From: Hymenobacter norwichensis DSM 15439
Lineage (GTDB): Bacteria; Bacteroidota; Bacteroidia; Cytophagales; Hymenobacteraceae
DNA: 64,000 nucleotides
NCBI RefSeq assembly: GCF_000420705.1
Contig: NZ_ATVL01000006.1
Location: 496,001-560,000, forward strand
Direction: 5' to 3'
Shown in pieces: positions 9,420 through 17,923 of this stretch; position 1 is the first letter of the stretch; each line of letters opens with the position of its first letter. A model generated the notes under the pieces. It saw only the letters and a list, made by a program, of their open reading frames with translations. It ran no database searches and was not told the DNA's origin. The position numbers and the translations under genes are program-made.

Positions 9420-10745
9420 ATGCGTAAATACTTTTACCCGATTCTGCTGGTAGGCTTTGCGGCGGCAGTGGCAGCCCTGTTTTTCTTCCGTAAGCCTGAG
9501 GCCGTACCGCAGCTCAAAATGCGCCACGGCGACTTAGCTGCGGGCGGCGAATGGCTGAACACCCAGCAGGCTGTAGCCGGCTTGCAAGCCAAACTGCGTA
9601 CCAACCCCGACGATACGAAGTCGCAACTATTGCTAGCTCAAGCCTACATGCAGGAGGCGCGCGTGACTGGCGACCATGCCTACTACGATATGGCCGCCAT
9701 GGACCTGCTCAATAATATAACCCGCCGGGAGCCCGAAAACTTCGAGGCGCTGTGCTGCAAAGCCTCGCTCAACCTCACCCAGCACCACTTTTCGGAGGGC
9801 CTAGCCTTGGCCGAGCAAGCCGTGCAACTCAACCCCGAAAACGCGTTTGTGTACGGCTTGCTCTGCGACGCTAACGTGGAGCTGGGCCGTTACCCCGAGG
9901 CCGTCCGCATGGCCGACAAAATGAACACCATTCGCCCCGATTTGCGTGCCTACGCCCGCGTTTCATACCTGCGGGAAATCTACGGCGACTTGCCGGGCGC
10001 CATTGAGGCTATGGATATGGCCGCCAAAGCCGGCTACCCTGGCCTGGAGCAAACCGAATGGTCACGGATTCAATTGGGCCACCTCTACGAAAATACCGGC
10101 GACCTACAGAACGCCCAGAAACAGTACCAGGAAGCTTTGAATGAGCGGCCTGGCTACTCGTATGGCTTTGCCGGCCTGGGCCGTGTAGAAAAGGCACGCC
10201 GTAATTACAAGGAAGCCATTGCCTACTTCCAGAAGGCCCGCGCTACCGTGAAAGATTACGCCTTCGCCGACGAGCTGGCTGATCTGTACCGACTGAACAA
10301 CGAGCCCGCCAAAGCCGACGAAATGGCCAAAGAAGCCATTGCCATGCTAGCCAGCGACGCCAAAGAAGCCGACGACAACGAGTTGATGGGCCACTACGCC
10401 GACCGGGAGTTGGCGTATGCCTACCTGAAAACCAAGGAGCTGGACAAAGCCCTCGAACACGCTAAAATCGAGTACGCCCGCCGCCCCGACAACATCGACG
10501 TGGAGGAAACGCTGGCCTGGGTGCACTACAAGCGTGGCGAATATGCCGAAGCTGACAAGCAGATGCAGCGTGCCCTGCGCATGAAAACCAAGACCCCCAC
10601 GCTGCTGTGCCGGGCCGGCCTGATAGCCACCAAAACCGGCCGCCTGGCCGAAGGTCAAGCTCTGATTCGGGAAGCACTAGCCCTCAACCCATACCTCAGC
10701 CTGGATTTGGCTGATGAAGGCAAGCAACTGCTGGCCGCCCGCTAA
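9420..10745 (+). CDS. Membrane-anchored TPR protein
   Basis: This 441-residue protein starts at ATG 9420, followed by a hydrophobic segment (residues 5-22, YFYPILLVGFAAAVAALFFF) that is either a signal anchor or an uncleaved signal. The rest is a chain of tetratricopeptide repeats, for example AEQAVQLNPENAFVYGLLCDANVELGRY, QKQYQEALNERPGYSYGFAG and KQMQRALRMKTKTPTLLCRAG, probably making a periplasmic scaffold. A terminator separates it from the DUF4331 gene, while the HupE-like gene follows after 56 bp, so these two may share a transcript. The TPR call is firm; the partner is unknown. Confidence 0.85.
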   Translation: MRKYFYPILLVGFAAAVAALFFFRKPEAVPQLKMRHGDLAAGGEWLNTQQAVAGLQAKLRTNPDDTKSQLLLAQAYMQEARVTGDHAYYDMAAMDLLNNITRREPENFEALCCKASLNLTQHHFSEGLALAEQAVQLNPENAFVYGLLCDANVELGRYPEAVRMADKMNTIRPDLRAYARVSYLREIYGDLPGAIEAMDMAAKAGYPGLEQTEWSRIQLGHLYENTGDLQNAQKQYQEALNERPGYSYGFAGLGRVEKARRNYKEAIAYFQKARATVKDYAFADELADLYRLNNEPAKADEMAKEAIAMLASDAKEADDNELMGHYADRELAYAYLKTKELDKALEHAKIEYARRPDNIDVEETLAWVHYKRGEYAEADKQMQRALRMKTKTPTLLCRAGLIATKTGRLAEGQALIREALALNPYLSLDLADEGKQLLAAR

Positions 10746-10801
10746 ACCCATTGCCCGCCGCCAGGATTTTGCGCCTTCTGCGGGAAAACACTCCAGCTCC
10801 G

Positions 10802-11470
10802 ATGTCCTCTTTCCGTCCGTCTGCCCGCTACCTGTTGCCGCTGCTGGTGCTGTTGCCCGCCGTGTCCGATGCGCACGTGCTGGATGTGGATTTGAGCAAA
10901 CTTTCCCGCACCGATATTCTGTGGACCTACCTTCAGCTAGGCTTCACGCACATCTTGCCCCTTGGCCTCGACCATATTCTGTTTGTGCTGAGCATCTTTT
11001 TTCTAGAGCCGCGCCTAAAACCGGTGCTCTGGCAGGCCACGGCCTTCACGGTGGCCCACTCCATCACGCTGGGCTTTGCTATGTACGGCATCATTGCACC
11101 ACCTACTGCTATTGTGGAGCCAGTTATTGCGCTGTCCATCTTGTTTGTGGCCATTGAAAACATCTTTGCCGACCGGCTCAATCCGTGGCGGGTAGCCATT
11201 GTGTTTGGGTTCGGCCTGATTCACGGGCTGGGCTTTGCCAGTGCCCTCACCGGCCTAGGACTGCCGCGGACCATGTTCTTCGAATCGTTGATTTCCTTTA
11301 ACGTCGGCGTGGAGTTGGGCCAGGTCAGCGTGATTCTGCTGGCGTGGCTACTGGTGGGCCGCTGGTTCAGCAATAAAATTTGGTACAAGCAGCGCGTTGT
11401 TATTCCCGCTTCTGTAGTTATTGGCCTAGTAGCTGCCTATTGGACTGTAGAACGGGTTTTCTTTACCTGA
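10802..11470 (+). CDS. HupE/UreJ family membrane protein
   Basis: This 222-residue protein begins at ATG 10802 with a signal-like segment ending in SDAHVLDVD, then about six membrane segments. Diagnostic pieces are LGFTHILPLGLDHILFVL (about residues 46-63), TAFTVAHSITLG (about 80-91) and FGFGLIHGLGFASAL (about 138-152). The histidine/aspartate motifs HILPLGLDH and the GLIHGLGFA motif are those of HupE/UreJ-type proteins, some of which are nickel or cobalt permeases. The members of this branch found in Bacteroidota have no proven substrate. There are no hydrogenase or urease genes in the window, so the metal is open; the neighbouring TonB receptor supports a transport role. Confidence 0.85.
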   Translation: MSSFRPSARYLLPLLVLLPAVSDAHVLDVDLSKLSRTDILWTYLQLGFTHILPLGLDHILFVLSIFFLEPRLKPVLWQATAFTVAHSITLGFAMYGIIAPPTAIVEPVIALSILFVAIENIFADRLNPWRVAIVFGFGLIHGLGFASALTGLGLPRTMFFESLISFNVGVELGQVSVILLAWLLVGRWFSNKIWYKQRVVIPASVVIGLVAAYWTVERVFFT

Positions 11471-11540
11471 TGCGGTACTGCCAGCTATAGCCCACTGCCA
11501 AAGGCCTGATTAGAACAAGTAGCGCATCAAACTCACCACT

Positions 11541-11560
11541 TCACAAACTCACTATTTCAC
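11541..11560 (+). promoter_or_regulatory. Simple-sequence leader shared with the alpha-E gene
   Basis: This purine-poor block three bases before ATG 11564 matches 18 of 20 positions with the block upstream of the alpha-E gene (19963-19982, minus strand). The common core is TCACAAA-x-TCAC-x-ATTTCAC. Its function is unknown; its position suggests a role in translation initiation or a common origin of leaders. Confidence 0.4.
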
Positions 11561-11563
11561 CGC

Positions 11564-11950
11564 ATGCTCCGCACCTACCTCGTCTTGCTGCTGCTCATGC
11601 ACTACCTGCTGGTAGTGGGGGCAGGGCTTGTGGGGCGGCCGGAGCCGGTGCGGCAGCACGCCGCCGACTACGTGCACAGCGCCGACTGCCAGCGCCAGCA
11701 CTACCTCCAACTCGACTGCTTCGACCATTGCAACGGCGAACAGTACGTTACCACCAAGCCCGGCCAACACCAATCGTGGCCGCAACTGCTGAGCAGTTTG
11801 AAGGGGCTGGATGTGCATTGCCAGCTAAGTGCGCCTGTCGTGCTGGTGGCGGTTGATTTTTCGAGTGAGCCGCAGTACGTGGCCGAAGCGGCAACACCGT
11901 TTCCGGTTGGGTTTCTGCGCGAGTTATACGCCCCTCCTCGTCGGGGATAA
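11564..11950 (+). CDS. Small Cys/His-containing membrane or exported protein
   Basis: This 128-residue protein has an N-terminal hydrophobic segment (LRTYLVLLLLMHYLLVVGAGLVG) and then a cluster C-x7-8-C-x3-C (ADCQRQHYLQLDCFDHCNGEQ, residues 45-64 approximately), plus another Cys-His-type HCQ near residue 86. Many Bacteroidota place a small protein of this size, with a CNGKC-like Cys cluster after one membrane segment, directly upstream of metal-type TonB receptors; this looks like a variant of that group. That comparison is from memory of family patterns, not a search. It lies between the HupE-like gene and the TonB receptor, fitting a metal-handling role. Confidence 0.65.
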   Translation: MLRTYLVLLLLMHYLLVVGAGLVGRPEPVRQHAADYVHSADCQRQHYLQLDCFDHCNGEQYVTTKPGQHQSWPQLLSSLKGLDVHCQLSAPVVLVAVDFSSEPQYVAEAATPFPVGFLRELYAPPRRG

Positions 11951-12054
11951 GTCGATTCTGGTCGATTGTGACCATGCCGAAGCGAGTTCCGCTTTGCGCT
12001 TTATCGTCTTATCCTTCATGCTGTAGCCGTTTTGCGGTTGCACCCCCCTGGCGT

Positions 12055-12279
12055 ATGAACTTTCTATCTACTGCTTTTCAATTGCCGGTGGCCGCTGCCG
12101 CTGGTACTTCCGTTGCTTCACAACTCACGGGCGCGGTTTCCACTATTCAGCCACCCGTGGCAGCGCAGCCTGCCCACCAAGAACACAAAGTCCGCCAGAT
12201 GGCCAGCCTCGCTACGCACCGGGCGCAGGTGCTGGCTCAGCGCCGCAACACCATTCCGTCTTCTGCTAAGCGCTGGTAA
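12055..12279 (+). CDS. Small 74-residue protein, unknown
   Basis: ATG 12055 opens a 74-residue frame that ends two bases before the TonB receptor start, the tight spacing of a translationally coupled leader gene. The N-terminal third is alanine- and threonine-rich and mildly hydrophobic (FQLPVAAAAGTSVASQL) and the C-terminal half is basic with four histidines or so (AHQEHKVRQ, LATHRAQVLAQRRN). I recognise no family. The upstream in-frame extension to 11968 has no start of better quality. It may be a real small gene or a non-functional open frame; the coupling favours the former. Confidence 0.5.
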   Translation: MNFLSTAFQLPVAAAAGTSVASQLTGAVSTIQPPVAAQPAHQEHKVRQMASLATHRAQVLAQRRNTIPSSAKRW

Positions 12280-12281
12280 GT

Positions 12282-14693
12282 ATGAAAAACTTCTATCCGG
12301 GTTTAGTATCAGCATTTCTTTGCGCTTTGCGCCAGTTACTGCTTACCTGTTCAGCATCTTTCTCAGCTTATCGACGCCACTGGCTGCGTCTGGCCGTGGT
12401 GTTACTGCTGGTAGGCCCCGGTGCACCGCTGCTAGCCCAGAACACGGGCACCATTCGGGGCTTCGTGGCAGATTCCACATCCAGGCAGCGCATACTAGGT
12501 TTGAGCGTGCGGCTGCAAAGCTCATCTGGAGCAGCTACAGTTGGTACGGCTACTGATGCGTTGGGTAACTTCCGGCTTGGCGGGTTAGGCGCCGGAACCT
12601 ACACGGTGCAAGCCGCCGGCCTGGGCTACGGCGCCAGACTGCAGACAGTAACACTGACCGCCGGCGAAACCAAAGCTATCAGCTTCAGCTTGCCTACCAT
12701 TTCGTTGAATCTTAGCGAAGTGACGGTGGCCCAGCCGCGCGACGTAAACCAGTCGTTGGCGGCCATTTCCCATATCGACCAGGTGCTACGGCCCGTGAAT
12801 TCGGCGCAGGACTTGCTGCGGCTGGTACCCGGCTTGTTCATTGCCCAACACGCGGGCGGCGGCAAAGCCGAGCAGATTTTTCTGCGGGGCTTCGATGCCG
12901 ACCACGGTACCGATTTCGCGGTGAGCATTGATGGGCTGCCGGTGAACATGGTCAGCCATGCGCACGGACAGGGCTACGCCGATTTTCACTTCGTGATTCC
13001 CGAAACCGTGGACCAGTTGCGGGTGTACAAAGGGCCTTACACAGCTCGATTCGGCGATTTTGCCACGGCCGGTGCTGGCGAGTTCACCACCAAAACCAGC
13101 CTCGACCGTAGCCAAGTGAAGCTGGAGCTAGGGCAGTTTGACACGCGCCGCGCCTTGGTCATGCTGGATTTGCTGGGCCACAACGAGCACCACTTGTTCA
13201 GCAAAAAGCCCGAAAGCGCCTACGTGGCCGCCGAGTACAACTTCACCAACTCGTACTTCGACCAGAAACAGCACTTCAAGCGCTTCAACGGTCTGGCCAA
13301 GTACACCGGCCAGCTCACCGACCAAACCTCGCTCACGTTGCTCGGCTCGCACTTCACGTCGAGTTGGGACGCCAGCGGCCAGATTCCGGAGCGCGGCGTG
13401 CGGGAGGGTCTGATTTCGCGCTACGGCAGCATCGACCCCACCGAAGGCGGTAGCACCGACCGCACCAACGCTTCGGTGGTGCTCACGACTGGCCTGCCGC
13501 ACGACGCCGTGCTGCGCCAGCAAGCCTACTATTCGAAGTACGATTTCAGCTTGTATTCCAACTTCACCTTCTTCCTGCAAGACCCAGTGAATGGCGACGG
13601 AATCCAGCAGCTCGACGACCGGCACCTGTTCGGCTACACCGCCACCTACGACCGGGATACGCAGCTCGGCAGCCGCAACCTGCATTCCACCCTGGGCGTG
13701 GGTACCCGCAACGACTTCTCTAACCTGGCGCTGCGCCACACCGTGCGCCGCAACGTACTCGACACCATCACCGCTGGGAAACTATACGAGCGCAACATCA
13801 ACGCCTACCTCGACGAGACGCTGAACCTCACCGAAGACCTGACCGTGAATGCCTCGGTGCGGGCCGACGTCTTTACGTTCGACTTCCGCGGCCAGCTTTA
13901 TGACACCGCCGCCACTCAACTAACGCCCTTGCGGGGCCGCACCACCAAAGCGCGGGTGTCGCCAAAACTTAACCTGTACTACCAACTCACGCCCAACACG
14001 CAGCTGTTTGCGCGCTCCGGAATCGGGTTTCACTCCAATGATGCGCGCGGTGTGATTCGCGGCACTATTGGCGACAATGTGCTGCCCCGCGCTATCGGTT
14101 ACGAGGTGGGCAGCACGTTCAAGCCCTTGCCCAGCCTGGTGGTAAATACGGCGTTGTGGGCGCTGCATTTGCAGGATGAATTAGTGTACATCGGCGACGC
14201 GGGGGAGGTGGAAAGCACCGGCCCCACCCGGCGGTTCGGCGTGGATGTGTCGGCGCGCTACCAGTTCACGAAAGTGTTGTTTGCCGACCTCGATTTGAAC
14301 TACAACCACGGCCGGCAGGTACAAGCGCCTTCCGATGCAAATTACATTCCGCTGGCTCCCAGCTTCACGAGCACCGGTGGCCTGACGTTCAAGCAGCCCA
14401 GCGGCTTCAATGCCAGCCTGCGCTACCGCTACATCGACGACCGGCCCGCCAACGACGACGGCAGCATCACTGCCAAGGGCTATTTCCTGCTCGATGCCGT
14501 AGTGCGCTACACCCGCGCCCGGTTCGAGGTGGGTGCCACCGCCGAAAACCTATTGAACGTGAAATGGAACCAAGCGCAATTTGCCACCGAAACGCGCTTG
14601 CCTAACGAACCGCTCGGCACGTCGGTTGATGAGCTGCATTTCACGCCCGGCACGCCATTTTACTTGAAGCTAAACGCCAGCGTGTTCTTTTAA
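12282..14693 (+). CDS. TonB-dependent outer-membrane receptor
   Basis: This 803-residue receptor has an unusually long leader, with the hydrophobic core of the signal (LRLAVVLLLVGPGAPLLAQ) only at about residues 35-53. A carboxypeptidase-D-like regulatory domain follows (TIRGFVADSTSRQRILGLSV to about 140). The plug domain (about 150-260) has AQDLLRLVPGLFIAQHAGGGKAEQIFLRGFDADHG, and the 22-strand barrel ends in a terminal aromatic residue (ASVFF). The plug carries a His-rich stretch, NMVSHAHGQGYADFHFV, that could touch a metal ligand. Receptors of this kind use TonB-ExbBD energy to import metal complexes or other large substrates. The HupE-like and Cys-protein neighbours favour metal uptake (inference). 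Confidence 0.88.
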   Translation: MKNFYPGLVSAFLCALRQLLLTCSASFSAYRRHWLRLAVVLLLVGPGAPLLAQNTGTIRGFVADSTSRQRILGLSVRLQSSSGAATVGTATDALGNFRLGGLGAGTYTVQAAGLGYGARLQTVTLTAGETKAISFSLPTISLNLSEVTVAQPRDVNQSLAAISHIDQVLRPVNSAQDLLRLVPGLFIAQHAGGGKAEQIFLRGFDADHGTDFAVSIDGLPVNMVSHAHGQGYADFHFVIPETVDQLRVYKGPYTARFGDFATAGAGEFTTKTSLDRSQVKLELGQFDTRRALVMLDLLGHNEHHLFSKKPESAYVAAEYNFTNSYFDQKQHFKRFNGLAKYTGQLTDQTSLTLLGSHFTSSWDASGQIPERGVREGLISRYGSIDPTEGGSTDRTNASVVLTTGLPHDAVLRQQAYYSKYDFSLYSNFTFFLQDPVNGDGIQQLDDRHLFGYTATYDRDTQLGSRNLHSTLGVGTRNDFSNLALRHTVRRNVLDTITAGKLYERNINAYLDETLNLTEDLTVNASVRADVFTFDFRGQLYDTAATQLTPLRGRTTKARVSPKLNLYYQLTPNTQLFARSGIGFHSNDARGVIRGTIGDNVLPRAIGYEVGSTFKPLPSLVVNTALWALHLQDELVYIGDAGEVESTGPTRRFGVDVSARYQFTKVLFADLDLNYNHGRQVQAPSDANYIPLAPSFTSTGGLTFKQPSGFNASLRYRYIDDRPANDDGSITAKGYFLLDAVVRYTRARFEVGATAENLLNVKWNQAQFATETRLPNEPLGTSVDELHFTPGTPFYLKLNASVFF

Positions 14694-14726
14694 ACACGTT
14701 GATTGAAACCAGTGCAACTTGCTTCC

Positions 14727-14765
14727 GGCCGCCCGAATGCTGACTTTCGGGCGGCCGAAATGTGT
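14727..14765 (+). terminator. Terminator between TonB receptor and L,D-transpeptidase
   Basis: There is a perfect 11-bp stem, GGCCGCCCGAA (14727-14737) with its complement at 14746-14756, and an 8-base loop. It lies inside the upstream extension of the next reading frame, which argues that the next gene starts after it. Confidence 0.7.
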
Positions 14766-14774
14766 TGTTTGCTT

Positions 14775-15647
14775 ATGAATTTGCTTTACTGTTTGCCATT
14801 TGCTGTTGCTTGTACTGCGCGGATTCTGCTGCCACTAGGGCTGCTGGGAATGACGGTGGCCTGCCAATCAACGGTAGGAGAGCCAGCTGCGGGGCCACTG
14901 ACCGCCGCCACGCAAAGCGTAGCCCTGATACCCGCTGACTCCATAAAAACTGCTCCCACGCTACCCGATTCGCTCCAACTGACGCCCGTGTTACCTCTGT
15001 CAAACCTGCCCGACTCCGTGCGGCAGGTGGTGCGGAAGTTGCAAGCGGAACTAGGACCGGAAGCCGCCGACTTGCGGCCGGCCGTGTTGGAGCAGGCTTG
15101 CGTGGGGTACCTGGCCCTGCGGCACGCTGGCCGTATCCAACATGGTGGCGTGCTGGCCGTAGCCGATATGGATTTGCCTTCGTCGGAAAAGCGCCTGTGG
15201 GTGCTGGACTTGGCTGCGGGACGTGTGCTGCACCGCAGCCACGTAGCGCACGGCCGCGGCTCCGGGCAGTTACGTGCCCGCCGGTTTTCCAACGTCACAA
15301 AATCGGAATGCACGTCGTTGGGTTTTTATCGCACTCAGGACACGTACGGCGGTAAGCACGGCCTTTCGCGCCGACTGCGTGGCCTCGATGCTGGCCAGAA
15401 TTCCAACGCCGCGTCGCGCTACGTGGTGCTGCACGCCGCCGATTACGTAAGTGCCAGCTACTTGCAGCAACACGGCCAGGTAGGTTACAGCCGGGGCTGC
15501 CCGGCCCTGCCTCCCGATCAATACAAGGCCATCATCAAGAGCTTGCCGGAAGGCTCCTGCCTGTTTCTGAGCGGCCCTGGGGTAGCGTCGAAATGGCTGG
15601 ATGGCGAGGCCGCGGCTCAGCAATTGGCTGCGCGGGGCTGGCGCTAA
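14775..15647 (+). CDS. L,D-transpeptidase-like (YkuD_2) protein, copy 1
   Basis: This protein of about 290 residues has an N-terminal hydrophobic segment and a lipobox-like TVAC, so it may be a lipoprotein. ATG 14760 or 14775 are both possible; 14775 is chosen for the cleaner signal. The catalytic domain of the YkuD_2 type spans about residues 130-270, with VADMDLPSSEKRLWVLDL, LGFYRTQDTYGGKHGLS, YVVLHAADYVS and SRGCPALP, whose Cys near residue 242 would be the nucleophile. Such enzymes may form or edit 3-3 peptidoglycan cross-links or attach proteins. Its tandem neighbour is a paralogue. Sequence support for the domain is good; the substrate is unknown. Confidence 0.82.
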   Translation: MNLLYCLPFAVACTARILLPLGLLGMTVACQSTVGEPAAGPLTAATQSVALIPADSIKTAPTLPDSLQLTPVLPLSNLPDSVRQVVRKLQAELGPEAADLRPAVLEQACVGYLALRHAGRIQHGGVLAVADMDLPSSEKRLWVLDLAAGRVLHRSHVAHGRGSGQLRARRFSNVTKSECTSLGFYRTQDTYGGKHGLSRRLRGLDAGQNSNAASRYVVLHAADYVSASYLQQHGQVGYSRGCPALPPDQYKAIIKSLPEGSCLFLSGPGVASKWLDGEAAAQQLAARGWR

Positions 15648-15823
15648 GTTGCACGCAATACGTTTGAGGTATACTATATTTTACTTGGTAAATGCTCTGA
15701 TAGTCAATTGATCAGCTTGCCTGGAAATTGCAGATGGAATTAAGTTGACGATAGGAATGTTTAGATAGCTCAATACTTAAAATAGCTCGGGGCGTATACC
15801 GTTCGTTCCGCTATTACGTATAG

Positions 15824-15841
15824 ACTCCTTCAACGAGGAGT
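15824..15841 (+). promoter_or_regulatory. Leader hairpin before second YkuD_2 gene
   Basis: ACTCCT (15824-15829) pairs with AGGAGT (15836-15841) around TCAACG, 35 bp before the start codon and followed by TTTCGTTCT. It could be a weak terminator or a leader hairpin. The rest of the 228-bp gap is AT-rich with nothing else recognisable. Confidence 0.35.
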
Positions 15842-15875
15842 TTCGTTCTAAAAGCAGGGGCAACCCTTTGTGCAG

Positions 15876-16703
15876 ATGGAAAAAACAAGCGTAGTATATC
15901 GTCAGCGTTTCAAGCGCCGGGCCCGCCGGGTGGCGCGTCGGGTGTTGCCTTTCATGGCGTCGCTGTTCATGGCTACGCCCCTGGCCAGCCCGGTGCTCAA
16001 TTCCAAGGTGAAAGCCGCTAGTGTAGAAGCCAAGTTGCCGACCAACCAGGAGCTACAAACAGCTTTCTACAACCAGCGCACCCACAACCTGTATCAGGAA
16101 ATGGCGCTGGAAAGCCAAGGCCTGCGGTTCGAAGTATTCGAGAAGGCGCTGACGGGCTACTTGAACCTGCAAACCGAAGGCCGCCTCTCCAATGAGAAGC
16201 AGCTTCTTACGGTAGTGGATTTTGAATTGCCTAGCACCGAAAAGCGCCTATGGGTGCTGGACTTGGCTGCCAAGCAAGTGAAATTCCACACGCTGGTAGC
16301 CCACGGCCACAACTCGGGCGAAGACGTAGCCACTACGTTCTCCAACCAGAACGAGTCGAATATGAGCAGCTTGGGCTTCTACGTTACCAAAGGCGAGTAT
16401 ATGGGCAAGCACGGCCGCTCACTCAAGCTTGACGGCGTGGACGAAGGCTTTAACACCAATGCATTGGAGCGTTCTGTAGTGATGCACGGTGCTGATTACG
16501 TGAGCGAAGACTTCATCCGGCAGAATGGCCGCTTGGGCCGTAGCCTTGGCTGCCCCGCGCTACCAATGGACCAGAAAGACGAAATCATTGAGGCCGTAAA
16601 CGGTGGTACCTGCCTGTTCCTGAACGGGGCCGACCAGTCATACTCTTCGAAATACCTCAACCAAGACGTAGCCATCAATGCGCTGCTATCCAGCAACAGT
16701 TGA
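15876..16703 (+). CDS. L,D-transpeptidase-like (YkuD_2) protein, copy 2
   Basis: This 275-residue protein from ATG 15876 (a GTG two codons earlier is less likely) has a basic N-terminus with many arginines (RQRFKRRARRVARR) before a hydrophobic segment (LPFMASLFMATPLASP), consistent with export. Conserved domain blocks are VVDFELPSTEKRLWVLDL, LGFYVTKGEYMGKHGRS, VVMHGADYVSEDF and GRSLGCPALP, with the presumed catalytic Cys at residue 226. It aligns with the preceding gene across the whole catalytic domain but has a different N-terminus. A 228-bp spacer suggests separate promoters for the pair. Confidence 0.85.
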   Translation: MEKTSVVYRQRFKRRARRVARRVLPFMASLFMATPLASPVLNSKVKAASVEAKLPTNQELQTAFYNQRTHNLYQEMALESQGLRFEVFEKALTGYLNLQTEGRLSNEKQLLTVVDFELPSTEKRLWVLDLAAKQVKFHTLVAHGHNSGEDVATTFSNQNESNMSSLGFYVTKGEYMGKHGRSLKLDGVDEGFNTNALERSVVMHGADYVSEDFIRQNGRLGRSLGCPALPMDQKDEIIEAVNGGTCLFLNGADQSYSSKYLNQDVAINALLSSNS

Positions 16704-16722
16704 GCGACATACACTGAAAACG

Positions 16723-16757
16723 AAAAGGCCATCCTTGTATGAAGGATGGCCTTTTTT
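16723..16757. terminator. Bidirectional terminator
   Basis: GGCCATCCTT (16727-16736) pairs with AAGGATGGCC (16742-16751) around GTATG, flanked by AAAA and TTTTTT, so it works for both convergent genes. Confidence 0.9.
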
Positions 16758-16776
16758 GTGATGCGAAAATCCTGGT

Positions 16777-17838
16777 CTACAGCTTTATGCCAAACTTTGC
16801 GCCTACCGTTTCTAGGTCGCGCACTACGGGGTCAAGCAAGTTGATGCCTTCGAGCAGACGTTTGGCGGCGGTTTCGCGCTCTGGGTCGCCGGGGATGAGG
16901 ACGTGCTGGCCTTCGGTGGCGCGGGCGTTACGGAAGGTAGTAATCCAGTTATCCATGTGGGCCTTAAACTCGTCGGCAGGGCGGAAGGCGTCCACGCGCA
17001 TCGCCCCGAAGAAGTGGCCGATGCCTTGGCCTACTGGGTCGGCGGGTGGTTGCAAGAATGCCACGAATGGCGGCACCCACGGCCCGTAGTTGGCTCCCGA
17101 AAGCACCGCAGAGAAAATGTCAACTACCGCGCCTAGGCCGTAGCCTTTGTGTGAGCCGGTTGCCCCGCCAAGTGGTAGCAGTGCCCCACCATTCTTCACG
17201 GCGTTGGGGTCGGTAGAGCCGGTGCCCTCCGCATCTTGTGCCCAGCCTTCGGGAATCGGAATGTTTTTGCGCTGGGCAATTTCTAGCTTGCCGTTGGCAG
17301 CGGTGGTAGTAGCCATGTCCAGCACGAAGTCGGGTTGCTCGCCGGCAGGTACGGCTACCGCAATGGGGTTAGTGCCCAGCAGACGGTCCAGGGAGTAGGT
17401 GGGGGCTACTAGCGGCGAGGCGTTGGTCATGGCCATGCCAATCATATCGTGAGCCAAGGCTTTCATGGCGTGGTAACCGGCAATACCGAAGTGGTTGGAG
17501 TTGCGCACCGACACCCAGCCCGTGCCTACTTGCCGGGCCTTCTCAATAGCCACTTGCATGGCCTTCGGGCCCACCACCAAGCCCAAACCACCATCACCGT
17601 CCACTACGGCCGTGCTGGGGGTTTCGTAGGTCACGCCCACGCGCGGCGCGGGGTTGATGCGGCCGGCTTCCCAGAGCCGGACGTAGCCCACCAACCGCGC
17701 CACCCCGTGCGAATCGACCCCGCGTAAATCGGCGGAAAGCAGCGTTTCGGTGGCTAGCGTGGCGTCGTCGTCGGGGCAACCGATGCTTTTGAAAACGGCT
17801 TCGGTGAACGTGAAGAGGTGGTTGTAGGAGAAGTTCAT
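16777..17838 (-). CDS. Malate/L-lactate (Ldh2) family NAD(P)-dependent dehydrogenase
   Basis: This 353-residue protein of the Ldh2/YlbC/DpkA fold has the signature LSADLRGVDSHGVARLVGYV (residues 34-53, with the conserved DSHG), RNSNHFGIAGYHAM (about 110-123) and GSHKGYGLGAVVDIFSAVLSG near the C-terminus. Members oxidise or reduce 2-hydroxy acids such as malate, lactate, ureidoglycolate and 2,3-diketogulonate, or imino acids such as piperideine-2-carboxylate, so the substrate cannot be stated from sequence. It appears monocistronic, between the YkuD_2 genes and the transglutaminase cassette. Confidence 0.88.
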   Translation of the reverse strand: MNFSYNHLFTFTEAVFKSIGCPDDDATLATETLLSADLRGVDSHGVARLVGYVRLWEAGRINPAPRVGVTYETPSTAVVDGDGGLGLVVGPKAMQVAIEKARQVGTGWVSVRNSNHFGIAGYHAMKALAHDMIGMAMTNASPLVAPTYSLDRLLGTNPIAVAVPAGEQPDFVLDMATTTAANGKLEIAQRKNIPIPEGWAQDAEGTGSTDPNAVKNGGALLPLGGATGSHKGYGLGAVVDIFSAVLSGANYGPWVPPFVAFLQPPADPVGQGIGHFFGAMRVDAFRPADEFKAHMDNWITTFRNARATEGQHVLIPGDPERETAAKRLLEGINLLDPVVRDLETVGAKFGIKL

Positions 17839-17923
17839 AGCACAAGCAGCGGGTATAGGATGCCCAAACTTACGGCAGTTTCAGTAGAGCACCGGGCAAC
17901 CAACTGCATCTGAGGGCTGCTTA

